Below are positions 26,584 to 35,008 of a stretch of DNA of 64,000 nucleotides, piece by piece. The position numbers and the translations under genes are program-made. The DNA comes from an uncultured Coriobacteriaceae bacterium (GTDB taxonomy: Bacteria > Actinomycetota > Coriobacteriia > Coriobacteriales > Atopobiaceae). Within the stretch, counting starts at the first letter, position 1. Every line of letters begins with the position of its first letter. The DNA lies in contig CADBYM010000010.1 in NCBI GenBank assembly GCA_902798915.1, forward strand, positions 1-64,000. The letters run 5' to 3'. The notes under the pieces are model-generated. The model was not told the origin of the DNA. It worked only from the letters and a program-made list of their open reading frames with translations, and did no database searches.

Positions 26584-28308
26584 GTGAGGCACGAACCCGC
26601 CACAGACGGCACCACCGCGCAGTTATCGCTTGCCGTTTCCATAGTGATTCTTGCCGTGCTTCTCTCGCTTACCGTCTTCCTGACCCTCAATCCGAGCCTC
26701 ACCGGCGGCGTTGAGAAGGCGCGCGTCTCTATGGACGTCAGCCTCGATGACGGCTGGACGACGGCCGACGGAACGCCCGTGCGGCTGGACTCCCTCAGCG
26801 GCCTGCCAGAGTTCTCCACCGTGGGCGTCACCATCTCGCGTACGCTGCCAAGTTCCATCGAGCCGGGCGCAGAGCTCAACTACATCACCAAGAACGTAGA
26901 GGTGCATCAGTACTACGGCAACGAAGAGGTCTATGCCTGCGGCAGTCCTGATGGGCACGAAAATGCCTACGCCACACGCTTCAACTTCACGCCGCTGTCC
27001 TCGGCGAATGCCGGCAACACCATGAAGCTGTCCATACGAGCAATCAATGCCAGCAACGCGTCGCAAATACTCAACATGCGCATCTCGGCAACGAGCACGT
27101 ACATCCAGCGCTACGTACGGACGCATGCAATCACCTTCTCTATGTCCGTCGCCATTATCTTCGGTGGCTTGGCCATCCTGTTGCTGAGCACCGTCCTGCG
27201 CAGCGTGCGCGAGACCGAGCTCGACCTGGTGTCGCTCAGCACCCTCGCAATCCTCGTGGGCACATGGTCGGCAATGCAGACGCTCATACCCCAGCTGGTC
27301 ACGGGCCTCTATGCGGTCGCACACGCCCTCGAGTACCTCACCCTGCTCTTTGCCCCCTACCCGGGAATCTGCTTCGCCATCTCGCTCGCCGACCCGCCGG
27401 AGCCGCAGCGATACAAACACATCGCCCTCGCCGCGCTTACTGGGGCGGTTTCCTATACCATCGCCACAGTCACCTTCGCCCACGGCGACATGCACGACGC
27501 CCTCATTGCCACCCACCTGTTTTTGGCGTTCGGCATCTGTCTCATAGCAATCATGATTGCGCACGCCCTTCGCTCGAGAAGCGAGAGCCTGCGCGAGAGC
27601 TTCAGCAACGTGAGCCGCACCGTACTGGCGTCGTTCTTCTTGCTTGCGTCCGGCACTGCAGCCGACCTGCTCGCCTTCATCGCGACCGCGCACGGATCGA
27701 CCGACCCGGCCTTCTACTCGCGCCTCGGGCTTCTGGTCTTCACATGCGTGATGGGCAGCGACGCGGTACGAACTAGCATAACCTTAGTAAAGAAGGCAAA
27801 CCAGGCCGAGATGATTGAGCGACTGGCCTACACCGACTCACTCACGGGCATCGGCAACCACACCGCGTGGCAGCGAGTGCTCAGCGAGGTGACACAGACA
27901 CTTGCGGACGGCGTCATAGAGGACGCCATGGTATGCCAGTTTGACCTCAACTTCCTCAAGCGCGTCAACGACACACTGGGTCATGCGGCAGGCGATACCT
28001 ACCTGCGCCTCGCCGCCGAGGTGCTCAATCGCTCCTTCGGCACCGAGGGCACGTGCTTTCGCACGGGCGGAGACGAATTCAGCGCCATGATCGTGGGGTC
28101 TGAGCTCGAGGAGCGCCTGCAACGATGCATCGCCCTCTTCGAGACCTCCATCAGCGAGCAGGAAACCACAGAGATGCCCGTATCCATCGCCCTCGGGTGG
28201 GCAACGGTCAGCGAAGTCGATGGGCATACGCTGAGTGCCGCGCAGCTGCTCGCAGACGAGCGCATGTACGAGAACAAGCGCCTGATGAAGGCGGAGCGTC
28301 TCAACTAG
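26584..28308 (+). CDS. Membrane diguanylate cyclase with 7TM-type sensor
   Basis: A 574-residue protein. One N-terminal helix (about 15-38) is followed by an extracytoplasmic domain (about 40-175), then seven hydrophobic segments (about 180-400) in a 7TMR-DISM-like layout, and a C-terminal GGDEF domain (about 415-574). The signature is an intact GGDEF near 495-499 in FRTGGDEF, with DLNFLKRVNDTLGH as the metal/substrate motif, so it should make c-di-GMP. No RxxD inhibitory site is visible just before GGDEF. It begins with GTG 26584 after GAGGGGG. With the EAL protein 2.3 kb away it forms a make/break pair. Confidence 0.88.
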   Translation: MRHEPATDGTTAQLSLAVSIVILAVLLSLTVFLTLNPSLTGGVEKARVSMDVSLDDGWTTADGTPVRLDSLSGLPEFSTVGVTISRTLPSSIEPGAELNYITKNVEVHQYYGNEEVYACGSPDGHENAYATRFNFTPLSSANAGNTMKLSIRAINASNASQILNMRISATSTYIQRYVRTHAITFSMSVAIIFGGLAILLLSTVLRSVRETELDLVSLSTLAILVGTWSAMQTLIPQLVTGLYAVAHALEYLTLLFAPYPGICFAISLADPPEPQRYKHIALAALTGAVSYTIATVTFAHGDMHDALIATHLFLAFGICLIAIMIAHALRSRSESLRESFSNVSRTVLASFFLLASGTAADLLAFIATAHGSTDPAFYSRLGLLVFTCVMGSDAVRTSITLVKKANQAEMIERLAYTDSLTGIGNHTAWQRVLSEVTQTLADGVIEDAMVCQFDLNFLKRVNDTLGHAAGDTYLRLAAEVLNRSFGTEGTCFRTGGDEFSAMIVGSELEERLQRCIALFETSISEQETTEMPVSIALGWATVSEVDGHTLSAAQLLADERMYENKRLMKAERLN

Positions 28309-28392
28309 GCACGACCCAACAGGTGGCGCCCAACACACGGAGACGCCTCAGATGCCACAAGGACTGCATACGCCCTTGGGCGTCCGGGTCGT

Positions 28393-29079
28393 CTAGCGCT
28401 TCGTCCAGAGGGCAATAATGGCGCCGATGGCAACGATCGCTGGCAGGGCGAGCATGATCTGCCCGGGGATGGGGATGAACCCAACGATGATCCACGAATG
28501 CCCAAAGGTGTCGGATCGAATGAGCCAATCGGTTACCCTGTAGGCCGCCCACACCGCAAAGACGCTTCCGGCAACGCGCAGTAGGGCAGAACCCATGTCG
28601 CGAGGCGCACCGTTACCCACGAAGCCCTTCCCTTCGCAAAGGGCAAGTAATAGCAAAGGAAGCCCCGCCTGCACGATGAGGTCAAGCAGGAAGATGCGTC
28701 CCGAGCCCTGCAAACCAAACAGCAAATCCAACTGACGGATATACAGCGACTGAAACCCGGGGATGTCGCTCACGCCGAACAGGAGCATGTTGAGGCGCGG
28801 CACAAGGCTCAGCCCAAAGATCACGGCAGTTGCAGCGGCACAAGAGAGAACCGCCCTTCTGCCTTCGTCCCTGCCCTGGGCATAGCCGAGATAGCCTCTG
28901 GCAAGGAGCGCGCCCGGCACGATGGTTGCCAAGGCGGTTACCACGAACTGGAAGTTCACGAAACGCCCCATGCGCACGGCGAGGATCACCGTGTCGACAA
29001 ACGCATAGAGGGCAAAGACCAAGAACAACGCCTCGATCACAAACCAGATCCTTGCGAGCGTGCTTCTTTTGCCTTCCAT
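28393..29079 (-). CDS. Polytopic membrane protein, unknown function
   Basis: A 228-residue protein with about six hydrophobic segments (roughly 10-32, 40-60, 78-98, 128-147, 160-180, 196-224) and little soluble sequence. No family motif was recognised. ATG 29079 has a good GGGAAGGGG site. It lies downstream of nrdG on the same strand with a 135-bp gap, so any link to nucleotide reduction is uncertain. Confidence 0.7.
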   Translation of the reverse strand: MEGKRSTLARIWFVIEALFLVFALYAFVDTVILAVRMGRFVNFQFVVTALATIVPGALLARGYLGYAQGRDEGRRAVLSCAAATAVIFGLSLVPRLNMLLFGVSDIPGFQSLYIRQLDLLFGLQGSGRIFLLDLIVQAGLPLLLLALCEGKGFVGNGAPRDMGSALLRVAGSVFAVWAAYRVTDWLIRSDTFGHSWIIVGFIPIPGQIMLALPAIVAIGAIIALWTKR

Positions 29080-29214
29080 GTCCGCCCCTTCCCTTCACGA
29101 CCCGCGGATTGCCACTGCGAGTAGCTCTCGCACGGCGCCGCACGCTGAACCTTGCTGTTCATAGTATGACTGATGAGGATTGCCGTCCATACGGCACTCG
29201 TTAGGCGCACTGGA

Positions 29215-29892
29215 TTAGGCGCGACGAAACTCGTAGTGCTCGAAGAGGGCCGGCAGGTCGGAGGGCACATCGGAGGGATAGACCGTCTTGTTGGGGAGCG
29301 TCCCGACCGTTCCCACGTGCCGGTACGCCTGTACCGCCCACGTCCGGACGCCGCGTGCCGCGAGGTCGTGCGCGATGGCGCTGACGTCTGCCTTAGCGAG
29401 CAGATCGGGATGCCAGGTGGTGCGCGTCTCGAGCTCCTTGCCTGCGGCAAGCACCGCCTCCAGGCTCTCCCGCGCGCGCTCGCCCGAGCCGTGCGCCCTC
29501 GTCACGCGCTCGTAGGCGTCCCAAGGAGCCTTGACGTCGAGGCCAACCCAGTCCACGTGAGGAAGCACTTGCCGAAGCCGCTCGGGATACGCGCCACAGG
29601 TATGCAGCCCCACCGCAAAGCCCATCTGGCGGACGTGCTGCGCCACCTCCGGCAGTCTCGGCTGGGCAAGCGGCTCCCCACCAGAGAAGACCACCCCGTC
29701 GAGCAGGCCCTGCCGCTTGTGCAGGAACTCGAAGAGGTGGTCTTCGTCAACGGTCGCCGCATCAGCGCGTCGCAGCACATGGTTCTGGCAATACGGGCAC
29801 GCCCACGGACAGCCCGCCAGAAACGCCACGCATGCAAGCTTGCCGGGCCAGTCGACCGTCGTAAAGGGCTCGATGCCCGCTATGCGCAGCAT
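29215..29892 (-). CDS. nrdG: Anaerobic ribonucleotide reductase activase NrdG
   Basis: A 225-residue radical SAM enzyme with CPWACPYC (CxxxCxxC) near residues 28-35 and the GGEPL motif. NrdG uses SAM to generate the glycyl radical on NrdD. N-terminal FTTVDWPGKLACVAFLAGC is characteristic. It follows the separate glycyl-radical gene by 14 bp and the NrdD catalytic gene further upstream. Confidence 0.92.
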   Translation of the reverse strand: MLRIAGIEPFTTVDWPGKLACVAFLAGCPWACPYCQNHVLRRADAATVDEDHLFEFLHKRQGLLDGVVFSGGEPLAQPRLPEVAQHVRQMGFAVGLHTCGAYPERLRQVLPHVDWVGLDVKAPWDAYERVTRAHGSGERARESLEAVLAAGKELETRTTWHPDLLAKADVSAIAHDLAARGVRTWAVQAYRHVGTVGTLPNKTVYPSDVPSDLPALFEHYEFRRA

Positions 29893-29906
29893 GTGACGCT
29901 GTGCGC

Positions 29907-30104
29907 CTACGCGCAGCAGGACGTCGGCTCGACGAACTCCACGCGCTCGTGGAACTCGCCCTTCTTGCCGGTGTTATAGAACGAGACGGGACGGTAGTAC
30001 CCCATGACGCGCGTCCAGACCTCGCACGGCTGGCGCTCCTCGTTGGAAAGCTCAACGCCGTCGAGGACGACGCCGGTGGACTCAAAGTCGCTCTTGTTAA
30101 CCAT
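29907..30104 (-). CDS. Stand-alone glycyl-radical domain of anaerobic ribonucleotide reductase
   Basis: A 65-residue protein that matches the C-terminus of NrdD: CEVWTRVMGYYRPVSFYN, with the radical Gly in RVMGYYRP, then GEFHERVEF and a Cys-Cys end. In classical NrdD this segment is fused to the catalytic barrel. Here it has its own start, ATG 30104, with a strong AGGAGGGG site, and lies 165 bp downstream of the catalytic gene. It would assemble with the barrel, much like the YfiD spare domain of pyruvate formate-lyase (analogy). The frame stays open upstream to the nrdD amber stop, so a readthrough fusion is formally possible. Confidence 0.85.
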   Translation of the reverse strand: MVNKSDFESTGVVLDGVELSNEERQPCEVWTRVMGYYRPVSFYNTGKKGEFHERVEFVEPTSCCA

Positions 30105-30269
30105 GTCCCCTCCTGTAAAGCATTGCACTTCTAGTTCTTGCGTACCACATCTTACCTGTATACCATATGTAGTGTCTATACCCAATTTTGTTCCACATCT
30201 GGCAGTCATCAAGCGGGTGAACCCACGTCTGCCAGGCAGGCGAGGCCGCGCCGATCGCACGCGCACCGC

Positions 30270-32276
30270 CTAGCCGGCAGCACGCTTCGCGCGCACCAGC
30301 TCCTCGTCGCAAATCGGGCAGTACTCATGCTCGCCTGCGATGTAGCCATGCTTCGGGCAGATGGAGAAGGTGGGCGTGACCGTTATGTACGGCAGGCGGA
30401 AGTTCTCCAAAGAGCGCTTGACCAGCTGCTTGCATGCCTCGGCAGACGACACCCGCTCTCCCATGTAGAGGTGCAGCACCGTACCGCCGGTGTACTTCTT
30501 CTGCAGCTCCTCCTGCTCGCTGAGCGCCAGGAAGGGATCGGCCGTATAGCCCACGGGCAGCTGAGAGGAGTTGGTGTAGTATGGCTCGTCGGGCGTTCCG
30601 GCCTGGATGATGTCTGGGTAGCGCTTGAGGTCCTCGCGCGCAAACCGATACGTCGTGCCCTCTGCGGGGGTCGCCTCGAGGTTGTACATGTGGCCGGTCT
30701 CCTCCTGGAACTCGACCATCTTCTCGCGCACATAGTCGAGCACGCGGATGGCCAGCGCACGCCCGACAGGCGTCGTGATGTCGTCCTCGTCGCCCGTGAA
30801 GTTGCGAATCATCTCGTTGATGCCGTTGACACCAATGGTCGAGAAGTGGTTGCGCAGCGTCCCCAGGTAGCGCTTGGTGTAGGGGAAGAGCCCCGCGTCC
30901 ATAAGGCGCTGAATCTCTTTGCGCTTGAGCTCCAGCGATACCTTGGCGAGTACGAGCAGGTTCCCGAGTTCCTTGAAGAGTCCCTGCTCGTCGCCGGGAT
31001 GCTTGTATCCCAAGCGTGCCATGTTGATGGTGACGACACCGATCGAGCCGGTCTGCTCGGCGGAGCCGAAGAGGCCGTTGCCGCGCTTGAGCAGCTCGCG
31101 CAGGTCGAGCTGCAGGCGACAGCACATAGAGCGCACCATGTGGGGCTCGAGGTCCGAGTTCACGAAGTTCTGGAAGTACGGCAGACCATACTTCGCCGTC
31201 ATCTCGAACATGAGGTCGGCGTTCGGCGAGTTCCAGGGGAAGTCCTTGGTGATGTTGTAGGTGGGGATGGGGAACGTGAAGACACGCCCGTGCTGGTCGC
31301 CCTCCGTCATGACCTCGATGAACGCGCGGTTGATCATGTCCATCTCGGTCTGGAGGTCACCATAGGTGAAGTCTGCGGGCTTGCCTCCTATGAGCGGGAC
31401 TTGGTCGCGGATGTCCTCCGGACACGTCCAGTCGAAGGTGAGGTTCGAGAAGGGCGTCTGGGTGCCCCAGCGGCTAGGTACGTTCATGTTGTACACGAAG
31501 CCCTGCATCTCCTGCTTGACCTCGTCGTAGGTGAGGTTGTCCACGCGCACGAACGGAGCGAGGTAGGTATCGGTGGAGCTGAACGCCTGCGCGCCCGCCC
31601 ACTCGTTCTGCAGGGTGCCGAGGAAGTTGACCATCTGCCCCATGGCTGCCGAGAGGTGGCAGGGCGGCGCCGACTCGACCTTGTTTGCCACGCCGTTGAA
31701 GCCCTCGTTGAGCAGGGTGCGCAGGCTCCAACCCGCGCAGTAGCCGCTGAGCATGTCGAGGTCGTGGATGTGGAAGGAGCCGGAGCGATGCGCCTGGCCC
31801 ACCTCGGGCGGGTAGATGTGGCTCAGCCAGTAGTTGGCGATGACCTTGCCCGAGACGTTGAGGATGAGGCCACCGAGCGAGTAGCCTTGGTTGGCGTTGG
31901 CGTTGACGCGCCAGTCGGCGCGACTCAGGTACTCGTTGACGGAGCTCGTCACGTCAATGTAGGTCTCGCGGTCACGACGAGACTGGCGGCGCTTCTCTCG
32001 GTAGACGATGTAGGCACGTGCCGTCTCGAAGTGGTTAGCCGTGATGAGCGTCTGCTCGACGATGTCCTGAATCTCCTCGACGGTAGGAGACGCCCCATCG
32101 AAGCGGTGCGCGATGACCTTGCATACCTGGCCCGAGAGGATGGCCGCCTCGTCAGGGCCGAACTCGCCCGTCGCCTCGCCGGCCTTCTCGATGGCCGCGG
32201 TAATCTTTGACTGCTTGAAGCTCATGAGCGATCCGTCACGTTTGATGATGGACGTGGGATACACGATGGGTGACAT
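30270..32276 (-). CDS. nrdD: Anaerobic ribonucleoside-triphosphate reductase, catalytic part without glycyl-radical domain
   Basis: A 668-residue class III ribonucleotide reductase. Residues about 5-95 are an ATP-cone (IIKRDGSLMSFKQSKI), the regulatory nucleotide-binding module. The catalytic barrel follows (FHIHDLDMLSGYCAGW; STIGVNGINEMIRNF; catalytic Cys region around MCCRLQLDL). The protein ends at the zinc site CPKHG...CPICDEEL and then stops with TAG, lacking the RVxGY glycyl-radical tail, which is encoded by the next gene. It makes dNTPs anaerobically. ATG 32276 follows AGGAGGAGCCT. The upstream 225 bp holds no gene; an 8-bp tandem ACCGAGTC lies at 32442-32457. Confidence 0.93.
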   Translation of the reverse strand: MSPIVYPTSIIKRDGSLMSFKQSKITAAIEKAGEATGEFGPDEAAILSGQVCKVIAHRFDGASPTVEEIQDIVEQTLITANHFETARAYIVYREKRRQSRRDRETYIDVTSSVNEYLSRADWRVNANANQGYSLGGLILNVSGKVIANYWLSHIYPPEVGQAHRSGSFHIHDLDMLSGYCAGWSLRTLLNEGFNGVANKVESAPPCHLSAAMGQMVNFLGTLQNEWAGAQAFSSTDTYLAPFVRVDNLTYDEVKQEMQGFVYNMNVPSRWGTQTPFSNLTFDWTCPEDIRDQVPLIGGKPADFTYGDLQTEMDMINRAFIEVMTEGDQHGRVFTFPIPTYNITKDFPWNSPNADLMFEMTAKYGLPYFQNFVNSDLEPHMVRSMCCRLQLDLRELLKRGNGLFGSAEQTGSIGVVTINMARLGYKHPGDEQGLFKELGNLLVLAKVSLELKRKEIQRLMDAGLFPYTKRYLGTLRNHFSTIGVNGINEMIRNFTGDEDDITTPVGRALAIRVLDYVREKMVEFQEETGHMYNLEATPAEGTTYRFAREDLKRYPDIIQAGTPDEPYYTNSSQLPVGYTADPFLALSEQEELQKKYTGGTVLHLYMGERVSSAEACKQLVKRSLENFRLPYITVTPTFSICPKHGYIAGEHEYCPICDEELVRAKRAAG

Positions 32277-32501
32277 AGGCTCCTCCTACATCGTCGCCTG
32301 CTCTTGAGTTTCAAAATACGTGCGCGCCGGGACAACAAAAGAGCCAGTGGTTGCCCCGGCGGAAGTCGCAAGGCAAAACAATAGCCCCAGCGCGCGCGGT
32401 TTTCAAGGTTGAATGGTCACTGGAGGACCATCCCACAAAGAACCGAGTCACCGAGTCACCAAAGGGCGCTTCCTCAGTGAGGGGACACCCCCAGCGACTC
32501 G

Positions 32502-34016
32502 CTACAGGGATGATGCGAGCAACAGCAGCACGATGACGACGACGAGGGGCACCGTCACCGTATCCCACTCGCTCTGCGAGACGAGCTCGACCCCCGTCCC
32601 CGCCACAGCTCCCACCGCAGACGCCATCAGCGCCCACCCAAGCGGATACCCACCCAAGGGCGCCAGCACGCACAGGCCCACGAGGAACGAAACCGCAAGC
32701 ATGGCGCCCGAGCCCTCCCACGACTTTCTTCCCTCAACCGGCCAGGCCATGACCTTGTGCCTGCCAAACGGTATGCCCACGAGGGCTGCGGCAGCATCCC
32801 CCGTCCCCCACATGAGAATCGCCGCTGCGGCAATGTGCGGACTGCCATGGCGACCCCATGCGACCGCCGCGACAAGGGCAAACATGCAAAAGAGCATGAC
32901 AAGGCTCCGCTTTATCTCCCCCGGAGACTTCTGAACGAAGAGGTGCCCATACCACCCCCGGCCCTCGAGCGCCGCAAGAATCGGATAGACCGCAACGGCT
33001 ATGAGCACGGACGTGAGCGCGGCGGCCTGCCAGCTTTGCGCGACCAGGAGCATGATGGTGAGGCAGGTAATCGCGACGACATGCAGCAGCTTGCGAAACA
33101 CGAACGACGGGAGCTTCGTGCGGAAGCGCACGAGCAGCAGCAGCAAGACGCTGGGCACGATGTACAGGATGAGGTTGACCACGCACTGCAGCACCTGCGG
33201 AATGATTCGCGAGTCCATGACGCGCGGCCAATAAGTGAGCAGCAGCATTGACGCACCGAGCACGGTGAGAACCGCACCTGTCGCCAATCCCACCGTACGG
33301 CTGCTCACACGATTCGCGAAACGCGCCGAGACGAGCGAGGACGCCGTCGCGACCACGATGCAGAGCAGCATGACCGCCCACTTCTCCATGATGATGGCAG
33401 GGTGGATGAGGATGTGGCTCACGGACGCTATGAGCGCCGTAAAGGTCATGATGAAGGTGCTCGTGCCGACGGCGGTCTTGAGCTCCATCCCGAGGAACGC
33501 CGTGAAGACGACGAGCATCATCATGCCACCGCCGGTGCCGACGAACCCGGTGCCAAAGCCTATGGTAAGGCCGAAGAACAGCGAGATGAGCGTACCGCGG
33601 AGGTCGAGCCCCTCTGCCGTCGACGCACGGTCGCCGCGCTTGGTCTCGGGCATCACAAGAAACCGGATGCCGATGCAGAACGTGAGGAACAAGGTGAAGT
33701 TCCCCAGCACCACGTTGCCCACCGCGAAGGCCGCATAGCTACCCACGACGCACATGCTCAGGATGCAGGCGAGCATGACCCAACCACGCCGCAGGTCGAT
33801 GTTGCCGTTGCGTGCATAGGTGCGCGCCGTCACGGCCGAGCCAAGTATGTCTGACGCCAGCGCGATTGCCGTGGCCTGGTAGGCGCCCGTCTCGCCACCG
33901 AACGAGGGGCACAGGCCGATGAAGATGGGAACCATAACCGTTGCCGCCGAAAGACCCGCCAGACCGGTACCCATCCCTGCCCCCACAGCGGCCAACACAT
34001 ACCAAAGCAGCTCCAT
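32502..34016 (-). CDS. TauE/SafE exporter fused to a CTP-dependent prenol kinase-like domain
   Basis: A 504-residue membrane protein made of two families. Residues about 1-268 are a TauE/SafE (DUF81) transporter with its two half repeats (GTGLAGLSAATVMVP; GFGTGFVGTGGGMMML), a family that exports sulfite, sulfoacetate or other organosulfur anions. Residues about 285-504 are a SEC59/VTE5-type membrane kinase-cytidylyltransferase domain: FRKLLHV, GTGDAAAALVGIPFGRHK (about 402-419) and GRKSWEGS (about 429-436). That family phosphorylates dolichol, phytol or other polyprenols with CTP. No frameshift or internal start separates the two. Substrates are unknown. ATG 34016 follows GGAGGGG. Confidence 0.85.
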   Translation of the reverse strand: MELLWYVLAAVGAGMGTGLAGLSAATVMVPIFIGLCPSFGGETGAYQATAIALASDILGSAVTARTYARNGNIDLRRGWVMLACILSMCVVGSYAAFAVGNVVLGNFTLFLTFCIGIRFLVMPETKRGDRASTAEGLDLRGTLISLFFGLTIGFGTGFVGTGGGMMMLVVFTAFLGMELKTAVGTSTFIMTFTALIASVSHILIHPAIIMEKWAVMLLCIVVATASSLVSARFANRVSSRTVGLATGAVLTVLGASMLLLTYWPRVMDSRIIPQVLQCVVNLILYIVPSVLLLLLVRFRTKLPSFVFRKLLHVVAITCLTIMLLVAQSWQAAALTSVLIAVAVYPILAALEGRGWYGHLFVQKSPGEIKRSLVMLFCMFALVAAVAWGRHGSPHIAAAAILMWGTGDAAAALVGIPFGRHKVMAWPVEGRKSWEGSGAMLAVSFLVGLCVLAPLGGYPLGWALMASAVGAVAGTGVELVSQSEWDTVTVPLVVVIVLLLLASSL

Positions 34017-34046
34017 AGCCCCTCCGTCTACGTGTATTTCCCCGAA

Positions 34047-34078
34047 TTGCAGACACCTTCGTTCAACATAGCTATAAT
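34047..34078 (+). promoter_or_regulatory. Putative promoter of the following membrane protein gene
   Basis: A consensus TATAAT -10 (34073-34078); TTGCAG (34047-34052) is a candidate -35 at a long 20-base spacing. Confidence 0.4.
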
Positions 34079-34176
34079 GCCGTAGAACAATAACCCCAAG
34101 CTTGGGACTAGTTACCCAGTCTCAGACATACCACGTGGCACCATCGCCTGCAAGCTACATCGGGAGGGAAGCAGAG

Positions 34177-34869
34177 GTGGACAACGGCAAACCGATGGGC
34201 ATGCGCATCGCAGAAAGCGTCTTTTGCGCAGGATACTTGGCGTTCGCGCTCATAGCGGGCATGGTGTTTGCGGCTCACGAGTCTGGTGAGGCGGGCGGAT
34301 TCGCCCTTACCTGCACCGCCATGGCATTGCTTCTTTGCTTTGGCGACGCATTCCACCTCATCCCCCGCATCCTCATCAACCTCCGCGGCGATCCGCACAG
34401 CGCCCTGCAAAAGCAACGGCGTGCCTTCTGGCTCGGACTGGGCAGCCTCATCTCCTCGATCACCATGACAATGTTTTACCTGCTGCTGCCCGACGCCATG
34501 CAGCAGATGCCCGGCACGTCACCCGCCGACGCCTCAGGCTTCCACATCCTGCACGTCGTGTTGATCGTTCTTACCGCGGTGCGCATCATCCTGTGTCTGC
34601 TCCCCCAGAACCGCTGGTTCGACATACGAAGCGACGCGAAGTGGGGCATGTATCGCAACGTGCCATTCTTGCTTATGGGTGCGATCACCGTCTGGTATCT
34701 GGTGACGTGGTACGGCGCATGGCTCATGGCCGCACTCGTGCTTGTGAGCTTCGTCTGCTACCTGCTCGTGGTGCTCTTCGCGAAGGAGAGGCCCGCCCTC
34801 GGGATGCTGATGATTCCCAAGACCATCTGCTACATCTGGATGATCGCCCTGCTTCTTGCCGCGCTGTGA
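34177..34869 (+). CDS. Polytopic membrane protein, unknown function
   Basis: A 230-residue protein with about seven hydrophobic segments (roughly 13-32, 42-62, 85-105, 120-142, 160-180, 185-205, 208-228). No motif was recognised. GTG 34177 is chosen because GGGAGGG lies 7 bases upstream; an in-frame ATG at 34102 would add non-membrane residues without a site. The VIT-VWA gene begins 140 bp downstream on the same strand. Confidence 0.7.
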   Translation: MDNGKPMGMRIAESVFCAGYLAFALIAGMVFAAHESGEAGGFALTCTAMALLLCFGDAFHLIPRILINLRGDPHSALQKQRRAFWLGLGSLISSITMTMFYLLLPDAMQQMPGTSPADASGFHILHVVLIVLTAVRIILCLLPQNRWFDIRSDAKWGMYRNVPFLLMGAITVWYLVTWYGAWLMAALVLVSFVCYLLVVLFAKERPALGMLMIPKTICYIWMIALLLAAL

Positions 34870-35008
34870 GCGCGCGCATCGGCTCGTTCAAGATGGCGTT
34901 CGCCTTCACCTCGGGCGCGTGGACAAGAGCGCCGAGTCGGCAATTCGACCCCGTCAGGTAACATGGACAAAGACACGGTCGCCACAACGCACGATGACAG
35001 GAGGAGCG

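Noticed and set aside
30270-30272. TAG of nrdD as a recoded codon (pyrrolysine-like readthrough into the glycyl-radical domain)
   Set aside because: The 56-residue linker is not protein-like and the small gene has its own strong ribosome binding site, so separate translation is simpler.
30138-32210. 690-codon plus-strand frame opposite nrdD
   Set aside because: It mirrors the nrdD coding strand; high GC gives long antisense frames. No recognisable domain, and NrdD is clear on the other strand.
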